A stretch of DNA of 64,000 nucleotides from Roseovarius sp. (GTDB lineage Bacteria > Pseudomonadota > Alphaproteobacteria > Rhodobacterales > Rhodobacteraceae): contig NZ_JALUXE010000002.1 in NCBI RefSeq assembly GCF_027019125.1, positions 310,001-374,000 of the forward strand, written 5' to 3'. Positions within the stretch are counted from its first letter, which is position 1. Every line of letters starts with the position of its first letter. The notes under the pieces were generated by a model. It did not search any database. It was given only the letters and a program-made list of their open reading frames with translations, and was not told the origin of the DNA. The translations under genes were made by a program, and so were the position numbers. Below are positions 32,625 to 40,964 of this stretch, in pieces.

Positions 32625-32975
32625 ATGGTTTTGATCACCCCCGACGAGGGGCCCACCGGCCTGACCACCTCGATCAACGCGCTGGAACAGCAATTGGCCG
32701 ATATGCGCGCGGATCTGGCAGAGATCTATCAACGGATCAGGTCCGGCGACCTCGATGAACTGAAAAACGCGACCAAGGCCACCACCGAAATCCGGCAGTG
32801 GCTCAAGATCGCCCTGGAAGCGGAGGCACAGCTTGAACGACGCAGAAAAGAAGACCTTGGCATTGTCCATGGATACGCCCTCGATTTCGACGACGCCCGG
32901 CATCAGATCGGGTGCCGACTGGATCGTCTCAAAAGGGCCAGTTGTCATGGAAGACTTCCTCGATGCCCTGAGTGA
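32625..32975 (+). CDS. Gene-transfer-agent g1-type small terminase
   Basis: A 116-residue helical protein: a coiled-coil N-terminal half (INALEQQLADMRADLAEIYQR), then IRQWLKIALEAEAQLERR and YALDFDDARHQIGCRLDRL, matching the small-terminase-like first gene (g1) of the Rhodobacter GTA cluster. It would bind DNA or terminase to start packaging. ATG 32625 is chosen. The same frame is open to an ATG at 32514, which would be almost leaderless and would run through the hairpin. It overlaps g2 by 29 bases. Confidence 0.8.
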   Translation: MVLITPDEGPTGLTTSINALEQQLADMRADLAEIYQRIRSGDLDELKNATKATTEIRQWLKIALEAEAQLERRRKEDLGIVHGYALDFDDARHQIGCRLDRLKRASCHGRLPRCPE

Positions 32976-34245
32976 CGGTGAACTCATGGCCCTGCCCTAT
33001 CTCTTCGAGTTCTGGGCGCTGCCACATCAGCTGCCCCCTTCGGGCGATTGGCGGACATGGGTCATCATGGGCGGGCGCGGGGCGGGCAAGACGCGCGCCG
33101 GCGCCGAATGGGTGCGCGCCCAGGTCGAAGGCGCACGCCCCATGGATGCAGGCCGCTGCACGCGGATCGCGCTTGTCGGCGAAACCATCGACCAGGTGCG
33201 CGAGGTGATGATCTTTGGCGAGAGCGGGATTCTCGCCTGTTCGCCCCCCGACCGCCGCCCCGAGTGGCAGGCCACGCGCAAACGCCTGATCTGGCCCAAT
33301 GGCGCGGTGGCACAGGCCTTTTCCGCCCATGATCCCGAAGGGCTGCGCGGCCCGCAATTCGACGGGGCCTGGGTGGATGAGCTGGCCAAGTGGAAACGCG
33401 CGCGCGAAACCTGGGACATGCTGCAATTCGGCCTGCGTCTGGGCGACAATCCCCGCGTCTGCGTCACCACCACGCCGCGCAATGTCGGCGTGCTCAAGGA
33501 TATTCTCGCCGCCTCAAGCACCGTCACCACCTCTGCTCCGACCGAGGCCAATCGTGCCTATCTCGCCGAAGGCTTCCTTGACGAGGTGCGCGCGCGCTAT
33601 GCCGGCACGCGGCTCGGGCGGCAGGAACTGGACGGCCTGCTGATCGACGAGGCCGAGGACGCGCTCTGGACCCCCGCAATGATCGAGGCGGCCCGGATCG
33701 AAACCCTGCCCGAGTTTGACCGGGTGGTGGTGGCGGTCGATCCGCCCGTCACGGGCCATTCGGGATCGGATGAATGCGGGATCATCGTGGTGGGCGCGAT
33801 CACGCGCGGCCCGGTGCAGGACTGGCGCGCCTATGTTCTGGCCGATGCCAGCGTCAACGCCGCCAGCCCCGCCCGCTGGGCGCGCGCCGCGATCCGCGCG
33901 CGCGAACTCTGGGGGGCCGAACGCGTGGTGGCCGAGGTCAACCAGGGCGGCGATCTGGTGGAACAGGTGATCCGGCAGGTCGATCCCCTCGTGCCCCTGC
34001 GCAAGGTCCACGCCAGCCGGGGCAAGGTGGCGCGGGCCGAACCTGTGGCAGCCCTCTATGAACAGGGCCGCGTGCATCACGCGCGCGGGCTCGGGGCGCT
34101 CGAGGACCAGATGTGCGCCATGACCGCGCGCGGCTATGAGGGGCGCGGAAGCCCCGACCGCGTCGATGCGCTGGTCTGGGCGCTCACCGATCTGATCGTC
34201 GAACCCGCCTCGAAATGGGTCCGCCCAAGGGTGCGGGGGGTGTGA
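32947..34245 (+). CDS. Gene-transfer-agent g2-type large terminase (DNA packaging ATPase/nuclease)
   Basis: About 432 residues. Walker A GGRGAGKTRAGAEWVR lies near 41-56; the ATPase core includes HDPEGLRGPQFDGAWVDELAKW, with its acidic Walker B. The nuclease domain has acidic residues in VVVAVDPPVTG and DRVDALVWAL. It appears full length and intact. ATG 32947 inside g1 is chosen; the open frame begins at 32833. No portal (g3), protease or capsid gene follows: the next gene is on the other strand. It is therefore a detached head-gene pair. Confidence 0.9.
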   Translation: MEDFLDALSDGELMALPYLFEFWALPHQLPPSGDWRTWVIMGGRGAGKTRAGAEWVRAQVEGARPMDAGRCTRIALVGETIDQVREVMIFGESGILACSPPDRRPEWQATRKRLIWPNGAVAQAFSAHDPEGLRGPQFDGAWVDELAKWKRARETWDMLQFGLRLGDNPRVCVTTTPRNVGVLKDILAASSTVTTSAPTEANRAYLAEGFLDEVRARYAGTRLGRQELDGLLIDEAEDALWTPAMIEAARIETLPEFDRVVVAVDPPVTGHSGSDECGIIVVGAITRGPVQDWRAYVLADASVNAASPARWARAAIRARELWGAERVVAEVNQGGDLVEQVIRQVDPLVPLRKVHASRGKVARAEPVAALYEQGRVHHARGLGALEDQMCAMTARGYEGRGSPDRVDALVWALTDLIVEPASKWVRPRVRGV

Positions 34246-34270
34246 TTGGGCACGCCCTTACGGAGGCTAC

Positions 34271-34293
34271 CGTCCCGGGCTTGCCCCGGTACC
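34271..34293. repeat. Short palindromic repeat, copy 1
   Basis: CGTCCCGGGCTTGCCCCGGT, followed by ACC. The core CCCGGGCTTGnCCCGG recurs at 58646-58660, so this may be a dispersed intergenic repeat of this genome. Confidence 0.4.
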
Positions 34294-34333
34294 TCGCCCC
34301 AGCCGCGCCCGGATGGCAAACCCGCCGTAACGA

Positions 34334-34362
34334 CGACACCCTCGCAATCGGCGAGGGTGTCG
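34334..34362. terminator. Perfect 12-base hairpin after the GTA pair
   Basis: CGACACCCTCGC / GCGAGGGTGTCG with a 5-base loop between g2 and the convergent acidic-protein gene. No T-run follows, so it may act as a weak or factor-assisted terminator. Confidence 0.5.
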
Positions 34363-34423
34363 TAAACTCCTGCATTACGCCTCAAAAAGTCGGCTCGAAT
34401 TCCAGACGCTTCAAACCGACCAC

Positions 34424-35329
34424 TCAGATCATTTCGTAGTCGTCCTCGAGTTGTTCGTCCTCCGGAAAGGCGTCCTCTTCGAAACCGAAATCCAGGCTAA
34501 GGGCCGACAACAGGTCAGCGCCATCAGGGTCCGCCGCCCCTTCAGACGCCGCACTGTCGATCGCTTCCTCATAGGCGGCAATCAACGCGTCGGCATCCTG
34601 AAACCCTTCCTCGGGCGCATCGACCCTGAACAACTCCTCGGGAATTTCCAGAACGTCGCCGTTCTCATCGACTTCAATGGACACGTTGTAAACAACGACC
34701 GATTCCAGTTGCGAGATGGCAAACTCCGGATCGTCTCCGTATTGCTCCTCGTAGTAATCGACATAGTTCGCAAAGGTGCCCTCCTGCCCCTCGGGCAGGT
34801 CGTCCTCTCGCACGAACACCCCGCTCTCGATGCCGCCGTTCTCGCCGATTGCAACGCCGAAGCCGACCTTGTCATAGACCGGATCGTCCTCGGGCTCTTC
34901 GGGTTCTTCCGGCTCGTCGGACACCGCCTTGATCGAGCCGCTCTCCGTCGTTGTAGACGTTGCCCGGATGCCGAACACATCGACCTCGTCAAGGCTGTCG
35001 ATATCCAGCTGTATTGTCAGAGTTTCGCCGCTGGAGATGTAGGTCTCCTTATCCTCACCCTCGGGCCCAAGCCCCGGGCGGCTCAGTTGAACGGCTGCAT
35101 CCCACTGAACCTGCTGCCCATCCAGCTGGGCGCCATTCATGTTGAGCGGCCCTCTCAGCCCCGCACTGTCACCGCCAAAGTCATCATCTCCGAAGTAGAT
35201 GGCGTTCACATCCATGGCCCCTTCGTCGACGGTGATATCCGCCAGGAACGTACCGGGATTGTCGGGGTCCTCATACAGCGTGACGGTGTAGGCCAGCCCG
35301 TCCACCTGGTATGTAAAAATCTTGTTCAT
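34424..35329 (-). CDS. Unrecognised very acidic protein
   Basis: A 301-residue protein, not recognised. It starts MNKIFTYQVDGLAYTVTLYEDP; the frame is open five codons further. The N-terminal 130 residues are beta-rich (LADITVDEGAMDVNAIYFGDDD). A Glu/Pro linker (EPEEPEEPEDDP) divides it from a second acidic half ending in EDEQLEDDYEMI. There is no signal peptide, membrane span or cysteine. Such acidity can mean calcium binding, nucleic-acid mimicry or secretion by a type I system, but no repeats of the RTX type are visible. It borders the GTA fragment, so it may be accessory. It is a hypothetical gene. Confidence 0.6.
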   Translation of the reverse strand: MNKIFTYQVDGLAYTVTLYEDPDNPGTFLADITVDEGAMDVNAIYFGDDDFGGDSAGLRGPLNMNGAQLDGQQVQWDAAVQLSRPGLGPEGEDKETYISSGETLTIQLDIDSLDEVDVFGIRATSTTTESGSIKAVSDEPEEPEEPEDDPVYDKVGFGVAIGENGGIESGVFVREDDLPEGQEGTFANYVDYYEEQYGDDPEFAISQLESVVVYNVSIEVDENGDVLEIPEELFRVDAPEEGFQDADALIAAYEEAIDSAASEGAADPDGADLLSALSLDFGFEEDAFPEDEQLEDDYEMI

Positions 35330-35479
35330 CGCGAATTCCTCCAAATTGGACTGACTTCACCGCACAAATTCACGTTTCAGGAATAAATCTTCACCCAATC
35401 GGGCGGAGCACACATTTTTGCCACAAATTAAGCGTGATTTCGCCTTATCGGGAAAGACCTGAATCACGCGCCAGCCGAA

Positions 35480-35611
35480 ACAAAGTGTTTCCATAGGGCC
35501 AATACCGGTGGCCAATCGTCGAAAGGCAGAGGCAAAGCTGCGCTCCGGCAGTGCTCAACCACTCCGGTGGAACGCCGCTTGCCCTCTCAAGGCCCGGGCT
35601 TTTTTAAACTC
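35480..35611 (+). ncRNA. Candidate structured small RNA
   Basis: A gene-free stretch of about 370 bases (35330-35701) contains a run of potential hairpins: GGCCA-ATACCGG-TGGCC (35498-35514), GCAG...CTGC, CCAC-TCCG-GTGG with a UNCG-type loop, and CCGGCAGTG...CACTCCGG. It ends with GGCCCGGGC and six T (to about 35606). GGGCC near the 5' side can pair with GGCCC near the 3' side. No protein frame or obvious promoter fits. It could be a stand-alone sRNA; family unknown. Confidence 0.3.
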
Positions 35612-35701
35612 ACCGTGATGGCCCGGTATATTGTCCGCAGGGTGTGCATCCAGTGCGCACGATTTGGCGAAGGCCCACGGGCTGCGCAATAAACGCGCAA
35701 C

Positions 35702-36616
35702 CTACGCGCGGTCGTTCAAAACCCCCTCAAACTCCCGCCACTCCCCCTTGCTCATGCCCGAGGTTTCCTGTGTGACGATCTCGCCCTTCAGCATCCGCCG
35801 CACGCAATCGAGCGCGGTAGCAGACAACGTCGCGCCGCCCATGCGGTAATCCTCGAAGGCCTTGTAGGCATAGGGCACCCAATCGGCCACAAGGCGGCAG
35901 ATCTCCTCGGCGTAGACGCGGATTTCGTATTGGGCGTGCGCGTCGGCGCGCAGGCGCAGGAAATGCAAGAGGTTGTGCAGATCGACCTTCCAATACCATT
36001 GCGTATAGATATTGGCGGGCAGGTTCATCCGCGCCAGTTCGCGCGCCAGCCCCTGCTGGCCCTCTTGCGAAATCATCTCTTCGTAATGGTCATAGCAGCG
36101 CATCGCGTCCTCGGTCAGGATGCGCAACACGCGCTGCGCCTCTTCCCCTTCCAGCGCTGCCCCCCGCCCCTGATTGTTGGTGGTCGATTGCGCCGCCAGC
36201 ATGTCGGGTGCCGGAATGTAGAATTCGCGATCGAGGATCGAATAGCGCGCCGAATATTCATTCACATTGGCGGTGCGGTGCCGGATCCATTGCCGCGCCA
36301 CGAAAACCGGCAGCTTCACATGCAGCTTCAATTCGCACATCTCGAACGGGGTCGAATGCCAGTGACGCATGAGATAGCGAATGAGCCCCTCATCGTTCTG
36401 CACATGCTTGGTGCCCGCGCCATAACTCACCCGCGCGGCCTGCACGATGGCGGCATCGTCGCCCATATAGTCGATCACCCGGACAAAGCCATGATCGAGC
36501 ACGGGATAGGCGGTGTAGAGATGCTTTTCCATCCCTGCCGCCGTGGCGCGCAGGGTGCTTTGGCTCTGCGCGCGCTGCGCGTCGATTTCGGCCTGTTGGT
36601 CGGGGCTGAGGGGCAT
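35702..36616 (-). CDS. thyX: FAD-dependent thymidylate synthase
   Basis: A 304-residue flavin enzyme that makes dTMP with methylene-tetrahydrofolate and NADPH. The ThyX signature [14 protein letters not shown] is at about 112-125, with Gln/Arg-rich ligand residues around it and [16 protein letters not shown] near 215. ATG 36616 is preferred because AAAGG lies seven bases upstream; the frame also has ATGs six and seven codons earlier. ThyX rather than ThyA is common in alphaproteobacteria. Confidence 0.95.
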   Translation of the reverse strand: MPLSPDQQAEIDAQRAQSQSTLRATAAGMEKHLYTAYPVLDHGFVRVIDYMGDDAAIVQAARVSYGAGTKHVQNDEGLIRYLMRHWHSTPFEMCELKLHVKLPVFVARQWIRHRTANVNEYSARYSILDREFYIPAPDMLAAQSTTNNQGRGAALEGEEAQRVLRILTEDAMRCYDHYEEMISQEGQQGLARELARMNLPANIYTQWYWKVDLHNLLHFLRLRADAHAQYEIRVYAEEICRLVADWVPYAYKAFEDYRMGGATLSATALDCVRRMLKGEIVTQETSGMSKGEWREFEGVLNDRA

Positions 36617-36821
36617 GGCGAGGCCTTTCATCACAAGAACGAGTCGGAGATCACTATATCTTGGGGATCACACACGCGCCAAGCCCATATCGGGTGTTTG
36701 CCCATGCGCCACAGCGGGGCAGTTTTTGCAATCCGTGGCTGTATCGGGAATTGACTTTTAAAGACAATAGCCTGAGGCTGCTCGCAAAACGAACAAAAAA
36801 CATATTGAGGGCAGTCTCATC

Positions 36822-37748
36822 ATGAAACATATCGTGGCAGGCCTGATGGCCGCTGCCCTTCTGGGCGGCTGTGGGGGTGGTGGATCCTCCAATCCGTTTG
36901 ACAATCCCGGCGAAGATGACGGCACGACGGCGCCCCCCACGGATACGACCGTTCCCACCGAGATCTCCCAGGATGTGACGCGGGTAGAGTTCGATCCCGG
37001 AACCCAGACCCTGACGGTCGAGGGGCTTACCTTTGACGGCACCACCGACCCCGTGACATACAACCGCGCCGTAGCGCTCGATGTGCCGGGCTATCAGGCC
37101 TACACGATCCAGCAGAACGCGGCCGCGCGGCACAGCACCGCCTTTGCCGCGCAGAGCCAGACTTCGGGTGCGGTAACGGCCGGCGTCGCTGCCACCGGCG
37201 GCCCGCGCAACCGGTTCTTCACCGGGGCCGTGTTCGAGAGAACCGGCACCTATACACAGCCGACAACCGGCGAAGTGGTCTACACTGGCCGCTATGTCGG
37301 CCTCACCAATCTGGACTCCCAAGGGGGCGATCTGCTGCCACCTCCCGCCGGACTTGCAGATGAACTGATCCCCACCCAGGCCGCCTCGACCCAGGGCGAT
37401 GTCGTGCTGCGGGCAAACTTCGGGGATCGGGCGGTCGAAGGCAATATCATCAACCGCCGCATTTCCGAGGCCCCCGGCGGCGTGGTCATCAATCTGCCGT
37501 CGCTCGTTCTGATCAACACACAGATCACCGCAGACGGCACCTTCAGTGGCACGGTCGAATATGACCAAGCCGCCTTTCCCGGCGAGCGCGTGACCGGCAC
37601 CAGCATCGGCTCTTCCGCCGGTATCTTTGGTGGTGTCGGCGCGACCGAAGTCGCGGGCGCAATCAAGCTCAACCAGTTCGACGGGCCGGGCGATCCATTG
37701 GGGCTGACCAACGAGTTGGAAACCGGCATTTTCGTGCTTGACCGCTAA
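36822..37748 (+). CDS. Surface lipoprotein, TbpB-like beta-barrel domain (Slam substrate)
   Basis: A 308-residue lipoprotein: signal and lipobox LLGGC (Cys17), a Gly/Ser then Asp/Thr/Pro-rich linker (to about 50), and a beta-rich domain. The C-terminal AGIFGGVGATEVAGAIKLN resembles the eight-stranded barrel end of transferrin-binding-protein-like and Slam-dependent lipoproteins. The next gene, 10 bases on, encodes a Slam-type outer-membrane protein, which supports display on the cell surface. The ligand is unknown. A TTGACT lies about 70 bases upstream. Confidence 0.75.
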   Translation: MKHIVAGLMAAALLGGCGGGGSSNPFDNPGEDDGTTAPPTDTTVPTEISQDVTRVEFDPGTQTLTVEGLTFDGTTDPVTYNRAVALDVPGYQAYTIQQNAAARHSTAFAAQSQTSGAVTAGVAATGGPRNRFFTGAVFERTGTYTQPTTGEVVYTGRYVGLTNLDSQGGDLLPPPAGLADELIPTQAASTQGDVVLRANFGDRAVEGNIINRRISEAPGGVVINLPSLVLINTQITADGTFSGTVEYDQAAFPGERVTGTSIGSSAGIFGGVGATEVAGAIKLNQFDGPGDPLGLTNELETGIFVLDR

Positions 37749-37758
37749 AGGCGGAGGG

Positions 37759-39180
37759 ATGACCGCCCCGGTTTATCCCAAGGCGCAAATAGGCCTCTTG
37801 CCCCTGTTGCGCGCCATCCGACACCTGCTGCGGGCCAGCACCTTTGCTGGTGCGCTCGGGTTTGCCGGACTTGGCGCGGCCACACCGGCCAACCTCACCC
37901 TTGCCCAGGCCGATGCGCTGGCGGTCCAGGCCCTTGGCGCAGGTCAGCCGCGCCTTGCCTATGACCTGAGCAAAGGCCTCTTGCAGGCCGACCCGCACAA
38001 TCCGCGCGCCCTTTACTTTCAGGCCGTGGCTCTTGCACAGGCCAAGGCCTATGGTGCCGCCGAAAGAAAGGCCGCGCTCGCCTATTGGCATGCCAAATCG
38101 GACGCGCAGCGCTTTCAGGCCGCCAATCTCGCGGCAGAGCTCAGCTTTGCCGATGAGCGCCTGACCGGCTCACAATTCTGGCTGCGCCGCGCGGTCGATC
38201 ACGCCCCCGATGAGGTGGCCCGCGCCCAGACCGTGACCGCCTTTCAGAACGTGCGCGCGCGCAACCCGCTACGGTTCGATTTCCGCTTTTCCACGACCCC
38301 CTCCGACAACGTCAACAACGGGGCCAACAGCCCGCTCAACGTGATTGACGGCGTGCCGGTGGTGGGCACGCTCAGCCCCTCGGCACAGGCGCTCTCGGGC
38401 TGGATCACCACGGCACAGGTCGCGGCCTCTTACCGCCTTGCCAAAAGCGACGGCCGCGAGACGCGCGCCCGCGCCCGCGTCAACGCCCGGCGGGTTCAGA
38501 TCTCAGACTCTGTGCCGGGGCTCAGCGGCGATGACCTCTCCTCGACGGTCGCGGAATTGGGGCTGACCCAGTATCTGCGCGGCACCTCCGCAGCGGTGAC
38601 GTGGAAATTCGACCTCGACGGCGGGCGGGTCTGGTATGCGGACGATCCGCTCTATGATTTCGCGCGCGTGGGGGCCACGCGCCATCACCGGTTGACCGAC
38701 CGCCTGATACTGAGCTTTGGCGGCACCTTCGAGGATCAACACTACGAGAGAGCGCGCGGGGCCGACAGCACCGTCGCCAGCGGCTTTGCCGGTGTCGGCC
38801 TGACCTTTGCAAGCGGCGCGCAGATCGGCTTTCAGGTGCAATATCGCGACACGGACAGCAACGGCATCAACCGCGCCTCGGATCAATGGACCGGCATTGC
38901 CAGCTATCAGCTGGGCCGCGACATCGGCCCCGCCAGCCTCGAATTTTCCCTCGGGCTCAGCCAGTTGGACTATTCCAGCTTCCAGGTCGGCTTTATCAGC
39001 GTCCCGGGCGGGCGTGACGACCGGTCGGTGTTCGGCGGGGTCACCGCCACGTTCAACGACTGGGGCTACATGGGCTTTGTCCCCACCCTCACCGTGACCA
39101 GCGAGCGCAGCGATTCAAACATCAGCCGCTTCGATGTCGAGGAAACCTCGATCACCCTCGGGATCCGGTCCGAGTTCTGA
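37759..39180 (+). CDS. Slam-type surface lipoprotein assembly modifier (TPR + barrel)
   Basis: A 473-residue protein. A signal-like hydrophobic start is followed by a helical tetratricopeptide-type region (about 45-165, with QPRLAYDLSKGLLQADPHNPRALYFQAVALAQ). The C-terminal half (about 175-473) is a DUF560/Slam-like beta-barrel ending in IRSEF. Slam proteins move specific lipoproteins across the outer membrane. The preceding lipoprotein is the obvious partner. AAAGG seven bases before ATG 37759 sets the start; the frame begins earlier, at a TTG. Confidence 0.8.
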   Translation: MTAPVYPKAQIGLLPLLRAIRHLLRASTFAGALGFAGLGAATPANLTLAQADALAVQALGAGQPRLAYDLSKGLLQADPHNPRALYFQAVALAQAKAYGAAERKAALAYWHAKSDAQRFQAANLAAELSFADERLTGSQFWLRRAVDHAPDEVARAQTVTAFQNVRARNPLRFDFRFSTTPSDNVNNGANSPLNVIDGVPVVGTLSPSAQALSGWITTAQVAASYRLAKSDGRETRARARVNARRVQISDSVPGLSGDDLSSTVAELGLTQYLRGTSAAVTWKFDLDGGRVWYADDPLYDFARVGATRHHRLTDRLILSFGGTFEDQHYERARGADSTVASGFAGVGLTFASGAQIGFQVQYRDTDSNGINRASDQWTGIASYQLGRDIGPASLEFSLGLSQLDYSSFQVGFISVPGGRDDRSVFGGVTATFNDWGYMGFVPTLTVTSERSDSNISRFDVEETSITLGIRSEF

Positions 39181-39259
39181 GCCACCCCGCCCCAGATTGC
39201 CCTCGACACCGGCGCACGCGCCACTATCCTCCGACCCATTGCAATCACGGAGGATGACC

Positions 39260-39688
39260 ATGCGCATCAAATATCTGCACACGATGGTTCGGGTCAAAGA
39301 CCTTGAGGCGACGCAGCGGTTCTTTGCCCTTCTGGGGCTCAAGGAAACCCGCCGCTGGGACAACGAGGGCGGGCGCTTCACGCTGGTGTTCATGGCCCCC
39401 GAAGGCCAGGAAGAGTGCCCGGTCGAGCTTACCTATAACTGGGACGGCGACGAAGGCCTGCCTTCGGACAGCCGCCATTTCGGCCATCTCGCCTATGCCA
39501 CGAGCAACATCTATGAGCTGTGCCAGCACCTGATGGACAATGGCGTCACCATCAACCGCCCGCCGCGCGACGGGCGCATGGCCTTTGTGCGCAGCCCCGA
39601 CAATATCTCGGTCGAGCTTTTGCAGGAGGGTGACGCCCTACCCCCGGCCGAACCCTGGGCCAGCATGGAGAATATCGGCCATTGGTAA
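39260..39688 (+). CDS. gloA: Lactoylglutathione lyase (glyoxalase I)
   Basis: A 142-residue metalloenzyme removing methylglyoxal as S-lactoylglutathione. The four metal ligands fit the pattern: His near the N-terminus (KYLHTMVRV), Glu in CPVELTYNW, His in HFGHLAYA and Glu in ISVELLQEG. The start ATG 39260 has GGAGG six bases before it; another ATG two codons earlier abuts the ribosome site. The end overlaps the next gene. Confidence 0.93.
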   Translation: MRIKYLHTMVRVKDLEATQRFFALLGLKETRRWDNEGGRFTLVFMAPEGQEECPVELTYNWDGDEGLPSDSRHFGHLAYATSNIYELCQHLMDNGVTINRPPRDGRMAFVRSPDNISVELLQEGDALPPAEPWASMENIGHW

Positions 39689-40380
39689 GGCTCGCGGCCC
39701 TTTTTCTGGCCGTGCTCCTCGCGGCCCCGGCCCAAGGCGCCTGCCGCCTTGCGCTGGTGCTTGCCCTCGATGTATCCTCTTCGGTCGATGAGGCGGAATA
39801 TGCCCTGCAACGGGTGGGCCTCGCCTCGGCGCTCGATGCGCCCGAAATCCGCACGGCGATCCTGCGTGGCGGCACGGGCGATGTGGCACTGGCGGTCTAT
39901 GAGTGGAGCGGCCGCTTTCAGGACAGGCTGCATCTCGACTGGACCTTTCTGCGCTCTGACGCCGACATCACCGGGGCGGTGGCGGTGCTGGCGGGCATGC
40001 AACGCTCGACCAGCGATTACCCCACGGGGCTCGGCTCGGCGCTGGGCTATGGCGCGGCGCTTCTGGCGCGCGCGCCCCGCTGCGACCGTCAGGTGATCGA
40101 CGTCTCGGGCGACGGGATCAACAATCAGGGCTTTGGCCCGGCGCTTGCCTACAAGCATTTTCCGTTTGACGGCATCACGGTCAACGGCCTCGTGATCGAG
40201 GGGCACGACCCGCAGGTCACGCAGTATTACCAGCGCGAAGTGCTCCACGGGCCGGGGGCCTTTCTTGAAGTCGCCCAAGGTTTCGAGGATTTCGAGCGTG
40301 CCATGTCGCGCAAGCTTTTCCGCGAGATCAATGATCTCATGCTGGGGTCCCTGCCGCAGGCCGCCCCCCTGCCTCAGTAA
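39682..40380 (+). CDS. DUF1194 protein, von Willebrand A-like, exported
   Basis: A 232-residue protein with a signal peptide (LAALFLAVLLAAPAQGA) followed by a vWA-like domain: the metal-site motif DVSSSVD (about 30-36), VIDVSGDGINNQG near 145, and a conserved Asp/Ser set. It matches DUF1194. The only start that keeps the signal peptide is TTG 39682, overlapping the gloA stop. Periplasmic protein-protein binding is likely, but the partner is unknown. The 3' end overlaps the convergent MarR gene by seven bases. Confidence 0.8.
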   Translation: MVRLAALFLAVLLAAPAQGACRLALVLALDVSSSVDEAEYALQRVGLASALDAPEIRTAILRGGTGDVALAVYEWSGRFQDRLHLDWTFLRSDADITGAVAVLAGMQRSTSDYPTGLGSALGYGAALLARAPRCDRQVIDVSGDGINNQGFGPALAYKHFPFDGITVNGLVIEGHDPQVTQYYQREVLHGPGAFLEVAQGFEDFERAMSRKLFREINDLMLGSLPQAAPLPQ

Positions 40381-40874
40381 ATATAGCGGATCTGATCCGT
40401 CCAATACCGCTCCACCCGGCGCAAGGAGGCGGTAATCTGGTCGATCCCGTCTGGGCCGAGAACGCCGCGCGCCTCCAACCCCTCGGCATGGCGGGCAAAG
40501 AGATCGCCGACCAGATCGCGGATCGTGCGCCCCTTTTCCGTCAGCCGCACCCGGACCGACCGGCGATCCGCCTCGCAGCGCTGATGGTGCATATATCCCA
40601 TCTCCACCAGCTTCTTGAGATTGTAGCTGACATTGCTGCCCTGATAGTAACCGCGCGACTTCAATTCACCCGCCGTCACCTCGTGGTCGCCGATGTTGAA
40701 GAGCAAGAGCGCCTGCACCGCGTTGATTTCCAACACGCCCACGCGCTCGAACTCATCCTTGATGACATCCAGCAACAGCCGGTGCAGGCGCTCCACCAGC
40801 GACAAAGCGTCAAGATAGCTGCTGATAAAGGCGCTCTGAACGGCGCTCGTCGCGAGGGGGCTGTGATAGCTCAT
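40374..40874 (-). CDS. MarR-family regulator, LdtR-like
   Basis: A 166-residue winged-helix regulator. The DNA-binding part includes ELKSRGYYQGSNVSYNLKKLVEMGYM followed by the wing CEADRRSVRVRLTEKG, closely like the LdtR group of alphaproteobacteria, which controls an L,D-transpeptidase gene and stress tolerance in Liberibacter and rhizobia. An L,D-transpeptidase lies at the left edge of this window. ATG 40874 is preferred to the upstream 40910. A perfect 8-base palindrome ends nine bases before the start, suggesting autoregulation. The LdtR name is an inference. Confidence 0.8.
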   Translation of the reverse strand: MSYHSPLATSAVQSAFISSYLDALSLVERLHRLLLDVIKDEFERVGVLEINAVQALLLFNIGDHEVTAGELKSRGYYQGSNVSYNLKKLVEMGYMHHQRCEADRRSVRVRLTEKGRTIRDLVGDLFARHAEGLEARGVLGPDGIDQITASLRRVERYWTDQIRYIY

Positions 40875-40882
40875 GTCGGTCT

Positions 40883-40904
40883 CCGTGCGATACTGCTCGC
40901 ACGG
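40883..40904. promoter_or_regulatory. Perfect palindrome at the MarR-gene start
   Basis: CCGTGCGA-TACTGC-TCGCACGG: eight-base arms and a 6-base spacer. On the gene's strand its end forms part of the GGAG ribosome site, so it could be a repressor operator or an RNA hairpin that masks the start. Confidence 0.6.
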
Positions 40905-40964
40905 GACCATCTGGCAAAAACCCGAACATTCGGTAAATCGCGACGAAACCGCCTAAAATGCGAT

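Noticed and set aside
35480-35611. 6S RNA or SRP RNA
   Set aside because: No SRP apical-loop motif, and the pairing does not form the single central bubble expected of 6S RNA.
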